A DNA stretch of 20,503 nucleotides from Clostridiales bacterium (GTDB taxonomy: Bacteria > Bacillota > Clostridia > Oscillospirales > Oscillospiraceae): the NCBI GenBank assembly GCA_003516765.1, contig DPCD01000162.1, positions 1 through 20,503 on the forward strand, given 5' to 3'. Shown here piece by piece: positions 13,854-20,503 of the stretch. Within the stretch, counting starts at the first letter, position 1. The number at the start of each line of letters is the position of its first letter. The notes beneath the pieces are model-generated. The model searched no databases. It saw nothing but the letters and a program-made list of their open reading frames with translations, and had not been told where the DNA came from. A program made the translations under genes and the position numbers.

Positions 13854-15083
13854 TTACTTGGCAAAGACCTTCTTGAGTCTTGCAAAGCGGGGCAGACCAT
13901 CTTCCTTTTCGAGCTTCGTTTCGCCCTGGATGAGCGGCAGAGCATACTTCGCGAACTCTTCGGTGACGTTGTTGCCCTCGGCGTTGATCCACTCGCGCGG
14001 GAACTTCTTTTCAAAGTTCGCGCAGTCGGACAGGTCAAACAGCTTCATCTCGCACTTGTAGCCGTTCGTGCGGTCGCAGGCGAAGCCGACCATCTTGTCG
14101 GTCGTGCCCTTGATCATTTCCTCGACCGCAGTCTTGCCGGCGCAGAACGCCTCGTCGATGTCGGTCTGGGACGCGCAGTGCGCGGCGCAGCGCTGCAGAA
14201 GGCTCAGCTCGATGCCGCGGACCTTCGCGCCGGTCTTTTCCTTCAGGACGTTGGCAAGAAGCGCTGCCAGACCGCCGAGCTGGGCATGACCGAAGCCGTC
14301 GGTGCCGGAGGTCTTCGCCTCGGAGACGAACTTGCCGTCGGCATAGTGGATGCCCTCGGAGACGGCGACGATGCAGCTGCCGTTTTTCTTGTAGCAGGCG
14401 GAAACGTCGGCAATGAACTTGTCCATGTCGAAGTCGACCTCGGGCAGGTAGATAAAGTCGCAGCAGGGCTCTTTCGTGTTGGGAAGGGACGCGGCGGCAG
14501 TCAGCCAGCCGGCATGACGGCCCATGCACTCGATGACGGTGATCTGACCGACGTTATACACACGCGCGTCGCGGGCAATTTCCATGACGGAGGTCGCGAT
14601 ATATTTTGCAGCCGAGGCAAAGCCGGGGCAGTGGTCGGTGCCGAACAGATCGTTGTCGATGGTCTTGGGCACGCCCATGACGCGGCACTCGTAGCCGACC
14701 TTCTTCATATACTTCGAGATCTTGTTGCAGGTGTCCATGGAGTCGTTGCCGCCGTTGTAGCAGAAGTAGCGCACGTCGTACTTCTTGAAGATTTCGAGAA
14801 TGCGCTTGTAGTCGGTGTCGTCGACGTCGGGATCGGCAATCTTATAGCGGCAGGAGCCGAGCGCGGAAGAGGGCGTATAGGGCAGGCGGTCGAGCTCTGC
14901 GCGGTCTTCTTCGTCCATGCACAGAAGCTGATCGTCCAGAACGCCCTTGATGCCGTGGTATGCGCCGTAGACCTTCGTGATGCAGTCGGCATCGAGCGCA
15001 GTGCGGATGACGCCGTAGGCACTGGAATTGATAACCGGCGACGGACCGCCGGACTGACCGATGATCAAGGAACCTTTCAACAT
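13854..15083 (-). CDS. pfp: Pyrophosphate-type 6-phosphofructokinase
   Basis: Phosphorylates fructose 6-phosphate to fructose 1,6-bisphosphate in glycolysis, probably with pyrophosphate and hence reversibly. The 409-residue product is longer than the ~320-residue ATP-PFK of Bacillus. Motifs: IIGQSGGPSPVIN (7-19), GGNDS (111-115), PKTIDND (139-145) and MGRHAGW (187-193). The Asp at the second variable position of GGNDS and the Lys in PKTIDND are the residues that mark PPi-dependent enzymes. ATP enzymes have Gly at both places. The Asn in GGNDS replaces the more usual Asp. The start at 15083 follows AGGAGG with nine bases of spacing. It has its own promoter and terminator and diverges from the aldolase gene for the next glycolytic step. 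Donor specificity is inferred from motifs. Confidence 0.92.
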   Translation of the reverse strand: MLKGSLIIGQSGGPSPVINSSAYGVIRTALDADCITKVYGAYHGIKGVLDDQLLCMDEEDRAELDRLPYTPSSALGSCRYKIADPDVDDTDYKRILEIFKKYDVRYFCYNGGNDSMDTCNKISKYMKKVGYECRVMGVPKTIDNDLFGTDHCPGFASAAKYIATSVMEIARDARVYNVGQITVIECMGRHAGWLTAAASLPNTKEPCCDFIYLPEVDFDMDKFIADVSACYKKNGSCIVAVSEGIHYADGKFVSEAKTSGTDGFGHAQLGGLAALLANVLKEKTGAKVRGIELSLLQRCAAHCASQTDIDEAFCAGKTAVEEMIKGTTDKMVGFACDRTNGYKCEMKLFDLSDCANFEKKFPREWINAEGNNVTEEFAKYALPLIQGETKLEKEDGLPRFARLKKVFAK

Positions 15084-15139
15084 AAAATCAATCCTCCTGA
15101 AAATGATAGGTTAGCCTTCAAATCAAATTAACCAAAAAG

Positions 15140-15168
15140 AATATAACACGAAAGCAGGAAATTGTAAA
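15140..15168 (-). promoter_or_regulatory. Predicted sigma-A promoter for the phosphofructokinase gene
   Basis: On the minus strand: -35 TTTACA (complement of 15163-15168), 17-nt spacer, -10 TATATT (complement of 15140-15145) with extended TGT before it. The leader of about 50 nt ends in AGGAGG. Confidence 0.7.
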
Positions 15169-15176
15169 TTCATCTA

Positions 15177-15205
15177 TTGCATAAATTCTGTTGTTTTGGT
15201 AAAAT
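15177..15205 (+). promoter_or_regulatory. Predicted upstream promoter P1 for the aldolase gene
   Basis: -35 TTGCAT at 15177-15182, 17-nt spacer, -10 TAAAAT at 15200-15205. It lies 34 nt upstream of a second promoter-like match facing the same way. Confidence 0.5.
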
Positions 15206-15210
15206 TCTTT

Positions 15211-15239
15211 TTGGAAATTGTAGCTTAACACAATATATT
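15211..15239 (+). promoter_or_regulatory. Predicted downstream promoter P2 for the aldolase gene
   Basis: -35 TTGGAA at 15211-15216, 17-nt spacer, -10 TATATT at 15234-15239, giving a short leader of about 27 nt before the ATG at 15273. Confidence 0.65.
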
Positions 15240-15272
15240 TTATTCTGTATCATAAAAAAGGAGAGATGTATC

Positions 15273-16241
15273 ATGGCATTGGTAACTTCTACCGAAATGT
15301 TCAAGAAGGCATACGACGGCGGCTACGCCATCGGCGCTTTCAACGTCAACAACATGGAAATCGTCCAGGGCATCACCGAGGCGTGCAAGGAAGAGCATGC
15401 GCCTGTGATTCTGCAGGTTTCCAAGGGCGCGCGCGCCTATGCAAACCACACCTACCTCGTCAAGCTCGTCGAGGCGGCTGTCATTGAGTGCCCCGAGATC
15501 CCCATCGTTCTGCATCTGGACCATGGTCCCGACTTTGAGACCTGCAAGGCTTGCATCGACGGCGGCTTTACCTCCGTCATGATCGACGCTTCCTCCAAGC
15601 CCTTTGCCGAGAACATCGAGATCACCAAGAAGGTTGTCGAGTACGCGCATGACCACGGCGTCGTCGTCGAAGCAGAGCTCGGCACCCTCGCCGGCATCGA
15701 AGACGAGGTCAAGGTCGCCGCGCACGAGGCTTCCTACACGCACCCCGAAGAGGTTGAGGAGTTTGTCACCAAGACCGGCTGCGACTCGCTTGCCATTGCC
15801 ATCGGCACCAGCCACGGCGCATACAAGTTCAAGCCCGAGCAGTGCACCCGCAACGAGCAGGGCATCCTGGTTCCGCCTCCCCTGCGCTTCGACGTGCTCG
15901 AAGAGGTCTCCCGCAGACTGCCCGGCTTCCCGATCGTGCTGCACGGTTCTTCTTCCGTGCCGCAGGAATACGTCAAGATGATCAACGACAACGGCGGCAA
16001 GATGCCCAACGCCATCGGCGTTCCCGAGGATCAGCTCCGTCAGGCAGCAAAGCTGTCCGTCTGCAAGATCAACATCGACTCCGACCTGCGTCTTGCCATG
16101 ACCGGCACCATCCGCGAGTTCTTCAACGAGCATCCCGACAAGTTTGACCCGCGCGAGTATCTCAAGCCCGCCCGTGCCAACATCAAGGAGCTCGTCCGCC
16201 ACAAGCTGCGCGACGTTCTCGGCTGCGCCGGCAAGGCGTAA
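15273..16241 (+). CDS. fba: Class II fructose-bisphosphate aldolase
   Basis: Zinc-dependent aldolase that cleaves fructose 1,6-bisphosphate to glyceraldehyde 3-phosphate and dihydroxyacetone phosphate (glycolysis and, in reverse, gluconeogenesis). It has 322 residues. Family motifs: GAFNVNNMEI (21-30), the catalytic and zinc-binding HLDHG (81-85, D83 and H84), SVMIDAS (101-107), VEAELGTLAG (132-141), IAIGTSHGAYK (175-185, with zinc ligand H181) and VLHGSSS (222-228, with zinc ligand H224). The start at 15273 follows AAGGAGAG; the longer in-frame reading from 15177 covers AT-rich promoter sequence and is rejected. Two promoter matches precede it and a terminator follows. Its codon use is strikingly uniform (many GTC, CTC, ATC), as expected for a highly expressed gene. 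Confidence 0.96.
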   Translation: MALVTSTEMFKKAYDGGYAIGAFNVNNMEIVQGITEACKEEHAPVILQVSKGARAYANHTYLVKLVEAAVIECPEIPIVLHLDHGPDFETCKACIDGGFTSVMIDASSKPFAENIEITKKVVEYAHDHGVVVEAELGTLAGIEDEVKVAAHEASYTHPEEVEEFVTKTGCDSLAIAIGTSHGAYKFKPEQCTRNEQGILVPPPLRFDVLEEVSRRLPGFPIVLHGSSSVPQEYVKMINDNGGKMPNAIGVPEDQLRQAAKLSVCKINIDSDLRLAMTGTIREFFNEHPDKFDPREYLKPARANIKELVRHKLRDVLGCAGKA

Positions 16242-16265
16242 TCGCGAAAACCAGCAGATAACCCA

Positions 16266-16297
16266 TTCCCCGTCCGGCATTCCGGGCGGGGAATTTT
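16266..16297 (+). terminator. Rho-independent terminator of the aldolase gene
   Basis: A 12-bp stem with one G-U pair (16266-16277 with 16282-16293) and CATT loop, followed by TTTT. It may also serve the convergent zinc-ribbon gene that ends at 16305. Confidence 0.82.
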
Positions 16298-16304
16298 ACG
16301 CAAT

Positions 16305-17240
16305 TCAGGACAGGAAGCGATGCTCGAGCGTTCGGACCATGTCGACATAGCGGTCCTTGCACTGCGCCAGCCGACCGTTTTGCAGATCTTCATAGCAGGG
16401 CGCAAGCCACGTCTCGCGGATGGCGCGATAGGTTTCGCGGCGCTCGGAGCCGAGATTGATGCAGGTCACAATGCCGGGGGCAATGTCATAGTATTCGCGG
16501 ATTAACGCCTCTCCGTCCGGGCAGGACTTCAGATAGCCGTCGCGGAAGGCGCGGAAGGCGGTCAGTTCCTCACAGTCGTCGGGCTTTCCCTCTTCTTCGC
16601 AGACTGCCGTCGTGATGAAGCACAGCCCCAGAATCTTTTTGCGGAAGCCGGTGGAAATTTCTTCGTAGCTGCCGAGATAGAACGGCGCTTTGGGATAGCG
16701 CCGGACCCACTCCTTCTGCAGCACGTCACAGAAGTCTTCGCTCGTGGCAAGCGCCAGCTTCCGGATTGCAGGGACGAGGAAGATGGCAATGACCATTTTA
16801 TCGTCGTCGCGCGCGCCCTTCGGGCTGCGGTCCTGCGCCCAGTCCAGCTCCAGCTCGTCCAGAAGCGCCGCTGCGCCGGTTAAAAGAAACGCATCCTTCT
16901 CGTCCGGCATGGCGCAGACTGCCTCGTCGAGCGCGCGGTAAACCGGCTCCGCCGCCTGATACACGTCGGAAAACGCCGCCTCAAACTCGTTTTTCGTGAT
17001 CTTTCTCTGATAGCCGCGGAAGCGCCGCACGCAGGACGGCAGCTGCTTTTTTGCCGCGTCAAAGCGCGAAGCCGCCTCGTCGGGCGCAAGCGAAACGGCG
17101 GGACCCGCGGGAGTGTCCAGCAGCTCGTCTGCAGACAGCCGCGCGCCGCAGAACATGCAGGAAAATTCCGAAAGCTTTGCCGGCACCGTCAACGCTTCTC
17201 CGCACCGGGGGCAAAAACCGCTCAAATATTCTTCACTCAT
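16305..17240 (-). CDS. Zinc-ribbon protein with CFI-box C-terminal domain
   Basis: Protein of unknown role, 311 residues. The N-terminus carries a zinc ribbon (C10-x2-C13 and C28-x2-C31, FCPRCGE...CMFCGA). The middle (about 50-200) is helical with no motif I know. The C-terminal part begins with CFITTAVC (207-214) and continues KPDDCEELTAFRAFRDGYL, then YYDIAPGIV. This is the conserved CFI-box pattern found at the C-terminus of many otherwise unrelated Firmicutes proteins. No signal peptide or membrane segment is seen. The start at 17240 (MSEEYLSGFC) is taken because the ribbon begins right after it and an AGG lies nine bases upstream. An ATG 39 nt further upstream would add only a short, unrelated peptide. 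It lies downstream of the anti-sigma gene on the same strand, with a hairpin between. Confidence 0.75.
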   Translation of the reverse strand: MSEEYLSGFCPRCGEALTVPAKLSEFSCMFCGARLSADELLDTPAGPAVSLAPDEAASRFDAAKKQLPSCVRRFRGYQRKITKNEFEAAFSDVYQAAEPVYRALDEAVCAMPDEKDAFLLTGAAALLDELELDWAQDRSPKGARDDDKMVIAIFLVPAIRKLALATSEDFCDVLQKEWVRRYPKAPFYLGSYEEISTGFRKKILGLCFITTAVCEEEGKPDDCEELTAFRAFRDGYLKSCPDGEALIREYYDIAPGIVTCINLGSERRETYRAIRETWLAPCYEDLQNGRLAQCKDRYVDMVRTLEHRFLS

Positions 17241-17269
17241 GAAAGGTACCTGCTTTCGTATAAAATCTG

Positions 17270-17301
17270 CGCCGCACAACCGGCAAGCTGGCTGTGCGGC
17301 G
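17270..17301 (-). terminator. Hairpin behind the anti-sigma gene, weak terminator or leader structure
   Basis: A 9-bp perfect outer stem (17270-17278 with 17293-17301). On the minus strand it is followed by CAGATTTTATA, a poor T-run. It may terminate the dusB-sigma-anti-sigma operon partially, or it may lie at the 5' end of the CFI-box mRNA. Confidence 0.5.
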
Positions 17302-17308
17302 TAGGTCT

Positions 17309-17337
17309 ATTTTTTCACAAATCGTGCGCGATGTCAA
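17309..17337 (-). promoter_or_regulatory. Tentative promoter for the CFI-box gene
   Basis: On the minus strand: consensus -35 TTGACA (complement of 17332-17337), 17-nt spacer, weak -10 AAAAAT (complement of 17309-17314). A start near 17302 would put the hairpin at the very front of the transcript. Confidence 0.35.
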
Positions 17338-17338
17338 G

Positions 17339-17971
17339 TCAATTGGTGCAAAGCAGATACGCGGTGTCATCTGCCGCGCCTCTCGCACCGCAGATGATTA
17401 TGGCGTATTCGCTGCCGATGGCGGCTTCCAGCTCGTCCAGCGCCGCTTCCGTCAGCTCCCGGCGGTATATGCCGTTTTTCAGCTGCTCAAACGTACCAGG
17501 CAGCTCTTCCGGGCTGCAATGCTCGAGCAGAAGCACCCGGCAGCCGGTCTGGCGCGCCAGCTGCTCAGCATACTCCTTTGCGCTCTGCGCGCGCGGGAAA
17601 AGCGTATCGCCCATGGAAACGGAAGCCTCGCCGCTGTCGAAGCCCGGAAGACGGATCAGATGAAACCCTGCCAGCACGGCAAGAAGCGCCGCGACCGCAG
17701 CCATTACGCCGACAAAGCGCAATAGCGGCTTGCGCTCTTTTTTCTGCCGCGTCTCGCGGCGGATTTTCTGCATGACCGCGTCGTGCAGCAGCTGCGGCGG
17801 CTCCTGCTGCAGACCGGGCAGCGCCTCGTCTGCCAGCCGAAGCTCGTTTTGAATTCTGCGGCACTCGGGGCACGATGCCAGATGCGCATCCAGCGCCGCC
17901 TGTTCTTCTATTGTAATTGCGCCGTCAAGCTGCGCACTCAGCAGCTCCAGCGCCTCGTTGCATGTGATCAT
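17339..17971 (-). CDS. Membrane anti-sigma factor with zinc-binding (ZAS) domain
   Basis: Predicted anti-sigma factor that holds the ECF sigma encoded just upstream inactive until an envelope signal is received. It has 210 residues. The N-terminal cytoplasmic anti-sigma domain shows C4 and the HxxxCxxC zinc motif (H30, C34, C37; HLASCPEC). A basic stretch (KIRRETRQKKERK) precedes one membrane segment (about 84-106). The remaining ~100 residues lie outside and include three cysteines. No known sensor domain is recognised there. Its ATG overlaps the sigma stop by four bases (ATGA), so translation is coupled and stoichiometry is likely fixed. A site-1 protease partner is not in the window. Confidence 0.88.
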   Translation of the reverse strand: MITCNEALELLSAQLDGAITIEEQAALDAHLASCPECRRIQNELRLADEALPGLQQEPPQLLHDAVMQKIRRETRQKKERKPLLRFVGVMAAVAALLAVLAGFHLIRLPGFDSGEASVSMGDTLFPRAQSAKEYAEQLARQTGCRVLLLEHCSPEELPGTFEQLKNGIYRRELTEAALDELEAAIGSEYAIIICGARGAADDTAYLLCTN

Positions 17972-18579
17972 AGACGCACCTCGCCTTCTATCGGTTCTGA
18001 CGAAGCGGCGTCAAAATAGTTCCCGGCTTTTAAAATTTTTCTTAAAGACAGCCGCGCCCGTGCCAATCTGGATTTGACCGTTCCGACGCGGACGCCCAGA
18101 ATGTCCGCAATCTGCTCGTAGGGAAGGTCTTCAACGACCCGCAGCTGCAAAATCTCGCGGTGGTCCGGGGCAAGCTGCCCCATCGCGCGCGCCAGCTCGA
18201 TTTTCGTTTCGTTCGTGATTGCCTGCTGCTCGGGAAGCGGATTGACGTCCGGAATCGAAAGCTCAGCGCCCTCGTCCCTGTCATCGTAATTTTCCGTGAG
18301 CGAGGTTTCCTGCCGCCGCTTTTTCCGGCGCAGAAAATCGATGCACACGTTACTCGTCAGGCGAAACAGCCACGTGGAAAAGCTCGCCTCAAACTGGTAC
18401 TGCCCCAGCGCGCGCCATGCCTTGATGAACGCCTCCTGGGAAAGATCCAGCGCGTCGTCGGGGTTTGCTGCCATGCGAAGGCAGAGGTTATAGACCTTCT
18501 TCTGGTGCGCAAGCAGCAGCTGCTCGAAGGCGGAATTGTCGCCCTGCTGCGCCCGGCGGATCAGTTGTTCTTCTGACAT
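17968..18579 (-). CDS. ECF-type RNA polymerase sigma factor
   Basis: Group 4 (extracytoplasmic function) sigma factor, 203 residues. Region sigma-2 (about 20-90) has the typical LSQEAFIKAWRAL and FSTWLFRLTSNVCIDFLRRK segments. A linker rich in acidic residues (about 92-122) is followed by sigma-4 (127-182) with LPYEQIADILGVRVGTVKSR. This resembles the SigW-like branch, but the exact group is not assignable by eye. The start at 18579 follows GAGGTG. It begins four bases after the stop of dusB and overlaps the anti-sigma gene by four. I looked for an ECF-style autoregulatory promoter just upstream and saw none, so expression probably comes from the dusB promoter. Target genes are unknown. Confidence 0.92.
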   Translation of the reverse strand: MSEEQLIRRAQQGDNSAFEQLLLAHQKKVYNLCLRMAANPDDALDLSQEAFIKAWRALGQYQFEASFSTWLFRLTSNVCIDFLRRKKRRQETSLTENYDDRDEGAELSIPDVNPLPEQQAITNETKIELARAMGQLAPDHREILQLRVVEDLPYEQIADILGVRVGTVKSRLARARLSLRKILKAGNYFDAASSEPIEGEVRL

Positions 18580-18583
18580 AGCA

Positions 18584-19549
18584 TCACCTCAAATCGCGCT
18601 TTACTCCGGCGGCGATGGCGTAAATATCGTCCATCGAAGAAATGCCGGAAATTTTCTCTTTATAATATCCGCTGTGCGCCACGCCGCGCAGATACCAGGC
18701 AAAGTGCTTGCGCGCTTCCAGGCACGCGATGTGCTCGCCCTTGTCCTGCCTCGCCAGCTCAAATTGCCGCAGCGCCGTATCGACGCGCTGGGACAGCGCC
18801 GGGCGCTCCGGAACGGGCGCTCCCATCACAGCCGCCTTGCATTGCCCCAACAGCCACGGGTCTCCAAAGACGCCTCTTCCCAGCATCAGCCCGTCTGCAT
18901 TTGTCCGCTTCGCGCAGTGCACGGCGTCTTCGGGCGAAAAAATGTCACCGTTGGCAATCACGGGGATGGACACGGCAGCTTTGACGTCATGGATGATGTC
19001 CCAGTCGGCAACGCCGGAGTAGAGCATCGTCTTCGTTCTGCCGTGGACCGCGATGGCGCTTGCGCCCGCCTGCTCCAGAAGCTTTGCCAGCTCAACGGCG
19101 TTGACGCTTCCCTTGTCCCAGCCCTTGCGCATCTTGACCGTCACGGGAACCGGAACCGCATGTGTTACGGCTTCAACAATCCGCGCCGCTTTCTCGGGGT
19201 CTTTCATCAAGGCGCTTCCGTCGCCGTTTCCGGCGATCTTTGGCATCGGGCAGCCCATGTTGATGTCGATGAAATCCGCGCCCGAATGCTCCAGCGCCAG
19301 CGCCGCGCCCTCTGCCATCACGGCAGGGTCGTTGCCGAAGATCTGCGCGCCGCAGATGCCGGCGTCGGTTTTCCGCAGCAAAGACAGGCTTTTTTTGTCC
19401 TTGTACACCAGCGCGCGCGACGAGACCATCTCGGTCACGGTGATGTCCGCGCCGAGCTGCGCCGCGATACAGCGGTATGCCCAGTCGGTCACGCCCGCCA
19501 TCGGGGCAAGAACGATGGGGCTTTCTATGGGAAACCTTCCGAGCTGCAT
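18584..19549 (-). CDS. dusB: tRNA-dihydrouridine synthase (DusB type)
   Basis: FMN-dependent enzyme that reduces specific uridines in tRNA loops to dihydrouridine using NADPH. It has 321 residues. TIM-barrel motifs: the N-terminal PIVLAPMAGVTD (11-22), INMGCPMPKIAGNGDGSALM with catalytic Cys100, VTVKMRKGW (136-144), AVHGRT (167-172), IPVIANGDI and DGLMLGRGVFGDPWL. The start at 19549 follows AGGAGG with seven bases of spacing. The in-frame ATG 105 nt upstream would run through the promoter and is rejected. It has a strong promoter and leads an operon with the ECF sigma and anti-sigma genes. That arrangement puts a constitutive tRNA modification gene in front of a stress switch. Confidence 0.94.
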   Translation of the reverse strand: MQLGRFPIESPIVLAPMAGVTDWAYRCIAAQLGADITVTEMVSSRALVYKDKKSLSLLRKTDAGICGAQIFGNDPAVMAEGAALALEHSGADFIDINMGCPMPKIAGNGDGSALMKDPEKAARIVEAVTHAVPVPVTVKMRKGWDKGSVNAVELAKLLEQAGASAIAVHGRTKTMLYSGVADWDIIHDVKAAVSIPVIANGDIFSPEDAVHCAKRTNADGLMLGRGVFGDPWLLGQCKAAVMGAPVPERPALSQRVDTALRQFELARQDKGEHIACLEARKHFAWYLRGVAHSGYYKEKISGISSMDDIYAIAAGVKRDLR

Positions 19550-19580
19550 ACGCGCGCCTCCTTTTTGTGCCGTATCGGCA

Positions 19581-19609
19581 ATTATACCACAAAACGGCAG
19601 CAAACGCAA
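19581..19609 (-). promoter_or_regulatory. Strong predicted sigma-A promoter of the dusB-sigma-anti-sigma operon
   Basis: On the minus strand: -35 TTGCGT (complement of 19604-19609), 17-nt spacer, consensus -10 TATAAT (complement of 19581-19586) with extended TGG before it. The leader is about 25 nt. Confidence 0.75.
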
Positions 19610-19636
19610 CGTGAGCGCCTGCGTCATTTCCAGGAT

Positions 19637-19674
19637 AAAAAAAGCCTGCGGCAAGGAACTTGCCGCAGGCTTTT
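19637..19674 (-). terminator. Rho-independent terminator of the permease gene
   Basis: A 16-bp perfect stem (19640-19655 with 19659-19674) and 3-nt loop. On the minus strand it is followed by a run of seven T counted from the stem end. It lies just beyond the permease stop and insulates the dusB promoter. Confidence 0.88.
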
Positions 19675-19681
19675 GCGCGTT

Positions 19682-20503
19682 TTACTGGACGATGAAGTTA
19701 ACGGACTCGTCGCCCTGCTTGTCTTCGCCGTAGACGTAGTCCTTGCCGGGCATGACCGCGTTGAGGACGATGCCGACGATGGAGCCGACTGCCAGACCCG
19801 ACAGGCTGATGGGACCGAGCGCCAGGGAGCCTGCGGAGGAGTAGCTGATGCCGATCGAGAGGACCAGAATCAGAGCCGCGACCAGAACGTTTCTGGACTT
19901 CGTGAAGTCGACCTTGTTCTCGACGACGTTTCTGACGCCGACTGCCGAGATCATACCGTAGAGGACCAGGCTGACGCCGCCGATGGTGCCGCCGGGCATG
20001 GAGGAGATGATTGCCGCGAACTTCGGGCTGAAGGAGAAGCACATGGCAAGGATTGCCGCGATGCGGATGACGCGCGGGTCGTAGATCTTGCTCAGGGCAA
20101 GCACACCGGTGTTTTCGCCGTAGGTGGTGTTGGCAGGCGCGCCGAAGAGGGCTGCGAGCGTCGTTGCCAGACCATCGCCCATCAGGGTTCTGTGCAGACC
20201 CGGGTTTTCAATGTAGTTGCGGTTGCAGGTGGAGGAGATTGCGGAGACATCGCCGATATGCTCGACCATGGTCGCAAGGCTCAGCGGGACAATCGTGATG
20301 ACCGAGGTCAGAAGCAGGTGGGAATCGACATTGCCGTTCATGAACAGACCGAAGACGGTCTCGTCCTTGTAGATCGGAAGCGCGAACCACTTGGCGTTTG
20401 CGACGTTGTTGACGAGCGTTTCGCGGACGGACGGGTCAGCGATGACCGCGATGACGTAGGAGCCGATGACGCCGAGCAGAATGGGGATGATCTTGATCAT
20501 GCC
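19682..20503 (-). CDS. uraA: Uracil/xanthine permease (NCS2 family), partial (5' end outside window)
   Basis: C-terminal 273 residues of an inner-membrane nucleobase:cation symporter of the NCS2/UraA type. The frame is open to the window edge, so the N-terminal ~150 residues are missing; the ATG near 20500 is internal. Diagnostic segments: PLSLATMVEHIGDV with the transport-site Glu and the HIGD motif, then GAPANTTYGENTGVLALSKI, the NCS2 signature NxxYGENxG, and FSPKFAAIISSMPGGTIGG. Several hydrophobic segments follow and the C-terminus is charged (KDYVYGEDKQGDESVNF). Uracil is the likeliest substrate given the UraA-like pattern, but xanthine or other nucleobases cannot be excluded. A strong terminator follows. 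No pyrimidine-salvage gene is in the window. Confidence 0.9.
   Translation of the reverse strand, partial: GMIKIIPILLGVIGSYVIAVIADPSVRETLVNNVANAKWFALPIYKDETVFGLFMNGNVDSHLLLTSVITIVPLSLATMVEHIGDVSAISSTCNRNYIENPGLHRTLMGDGLATTLAALFGAPANTTYGENTGVLALSKIYDPRVIRIAAILAMCFSFSPKFAAIISSMPGGTIGGVSLVLYGMISAVGVRNVVENKVDFTKSRNVLVAALILVLSIGISYSSAGSLALGPISLSGLAVGSIVGIVLNAVMPGKDYVYGEDKQGDESVNFIVQ

Noticed and set aside
13578..15131. Long open frame (517 codons) on the plus strand
   Set aside because: Antisense to the phosphofructokinase gene; starts inside the MITE-like palindrome and looks like a low-complexity shadow.
15240..16280. Long open frame (346 codons) on the minus strand
   Set aside because: Antisense to the aldolase gene; composition (Gly, Asp, Val, Leu) is a mirror of its codon use.

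Overview
The window looks like chromosome of a GC-rich, endospore-forming Clostridia member (Bacillota), most likely in the Oscillospirales/Ruminococcaceae range. The pointers are spoVT, strong AGGAGG ribosome sites, sigma-A promoters with 16-17 nt spacers, a pyrophosphate-type phosphofructokinase, a MATE pump, and a Lar-like zinc ribbon. This placement is inferred from gene content and style, not from a search. No phage, CRISPR array, tRNA, rRNA or defence cluster is visible, and most of the window is ordinary core and household genome.

Layout, left to right. A partial trmO (minus) and greA (plus) diverge from back-to-back promoters. greA ends in a terminator and is followed by a MATE transporter. 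The MATE gene converges on bipA/typA across a 361-bp non-coding stretch packed with small hairpins and bounded by two identical copies of a 29-bp terminator palindrome. Next on the plus strand come a cysteine-rich ferritin-like protein, a MalT/LuxR-type large ATP-binding regulator, a DUF2442 protein, a DUF3137 membrane protein and a coupled 62-residue membrane protein. On the minus strand follow spoVT and a DMT/EamA transporter, which lies downstream of a broken amidohydrolase (MtaD-like) pseudogene. That pseudogene meets, head to head, a plus-strand protein with two tandem L7/L12-like domains. Both genes appear to have lost their 5' ends at the same point (about 12000-12018), as if a deletion had joined them. 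Then come a Lar-like zinc ribbon and a DUF2284 protein (both minus). The DUF2284 leader contains a roughly 165-bp MITE-like imperfect palindrome between promoter and ribosome site.

The right part holds two consecutive glycolytic steps transcribed divergently: PPi-type phosphofructokinase (minus) and class II fructose-bisphosphate aldolase (plus, with tandem promoters). After these lie a zinc-ribbon/CFI-box protein and a tight minus-strand operon of dusB, an ECF sigma factor and its membrane anti-sigma (4-nt gap, then 4-nt overlap). The window ends in the C-terminal two-thirds of a uracil/xanthine (NCS2) permease.

The items most worth a second look are the two non-coding elements (hairpin array and MITE in a leader), the double-truncation junction, the tandem L7/L12-like orphan and the cysteine-rich ferritin-like protein. 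I did not find a convincing new multi-gene system.
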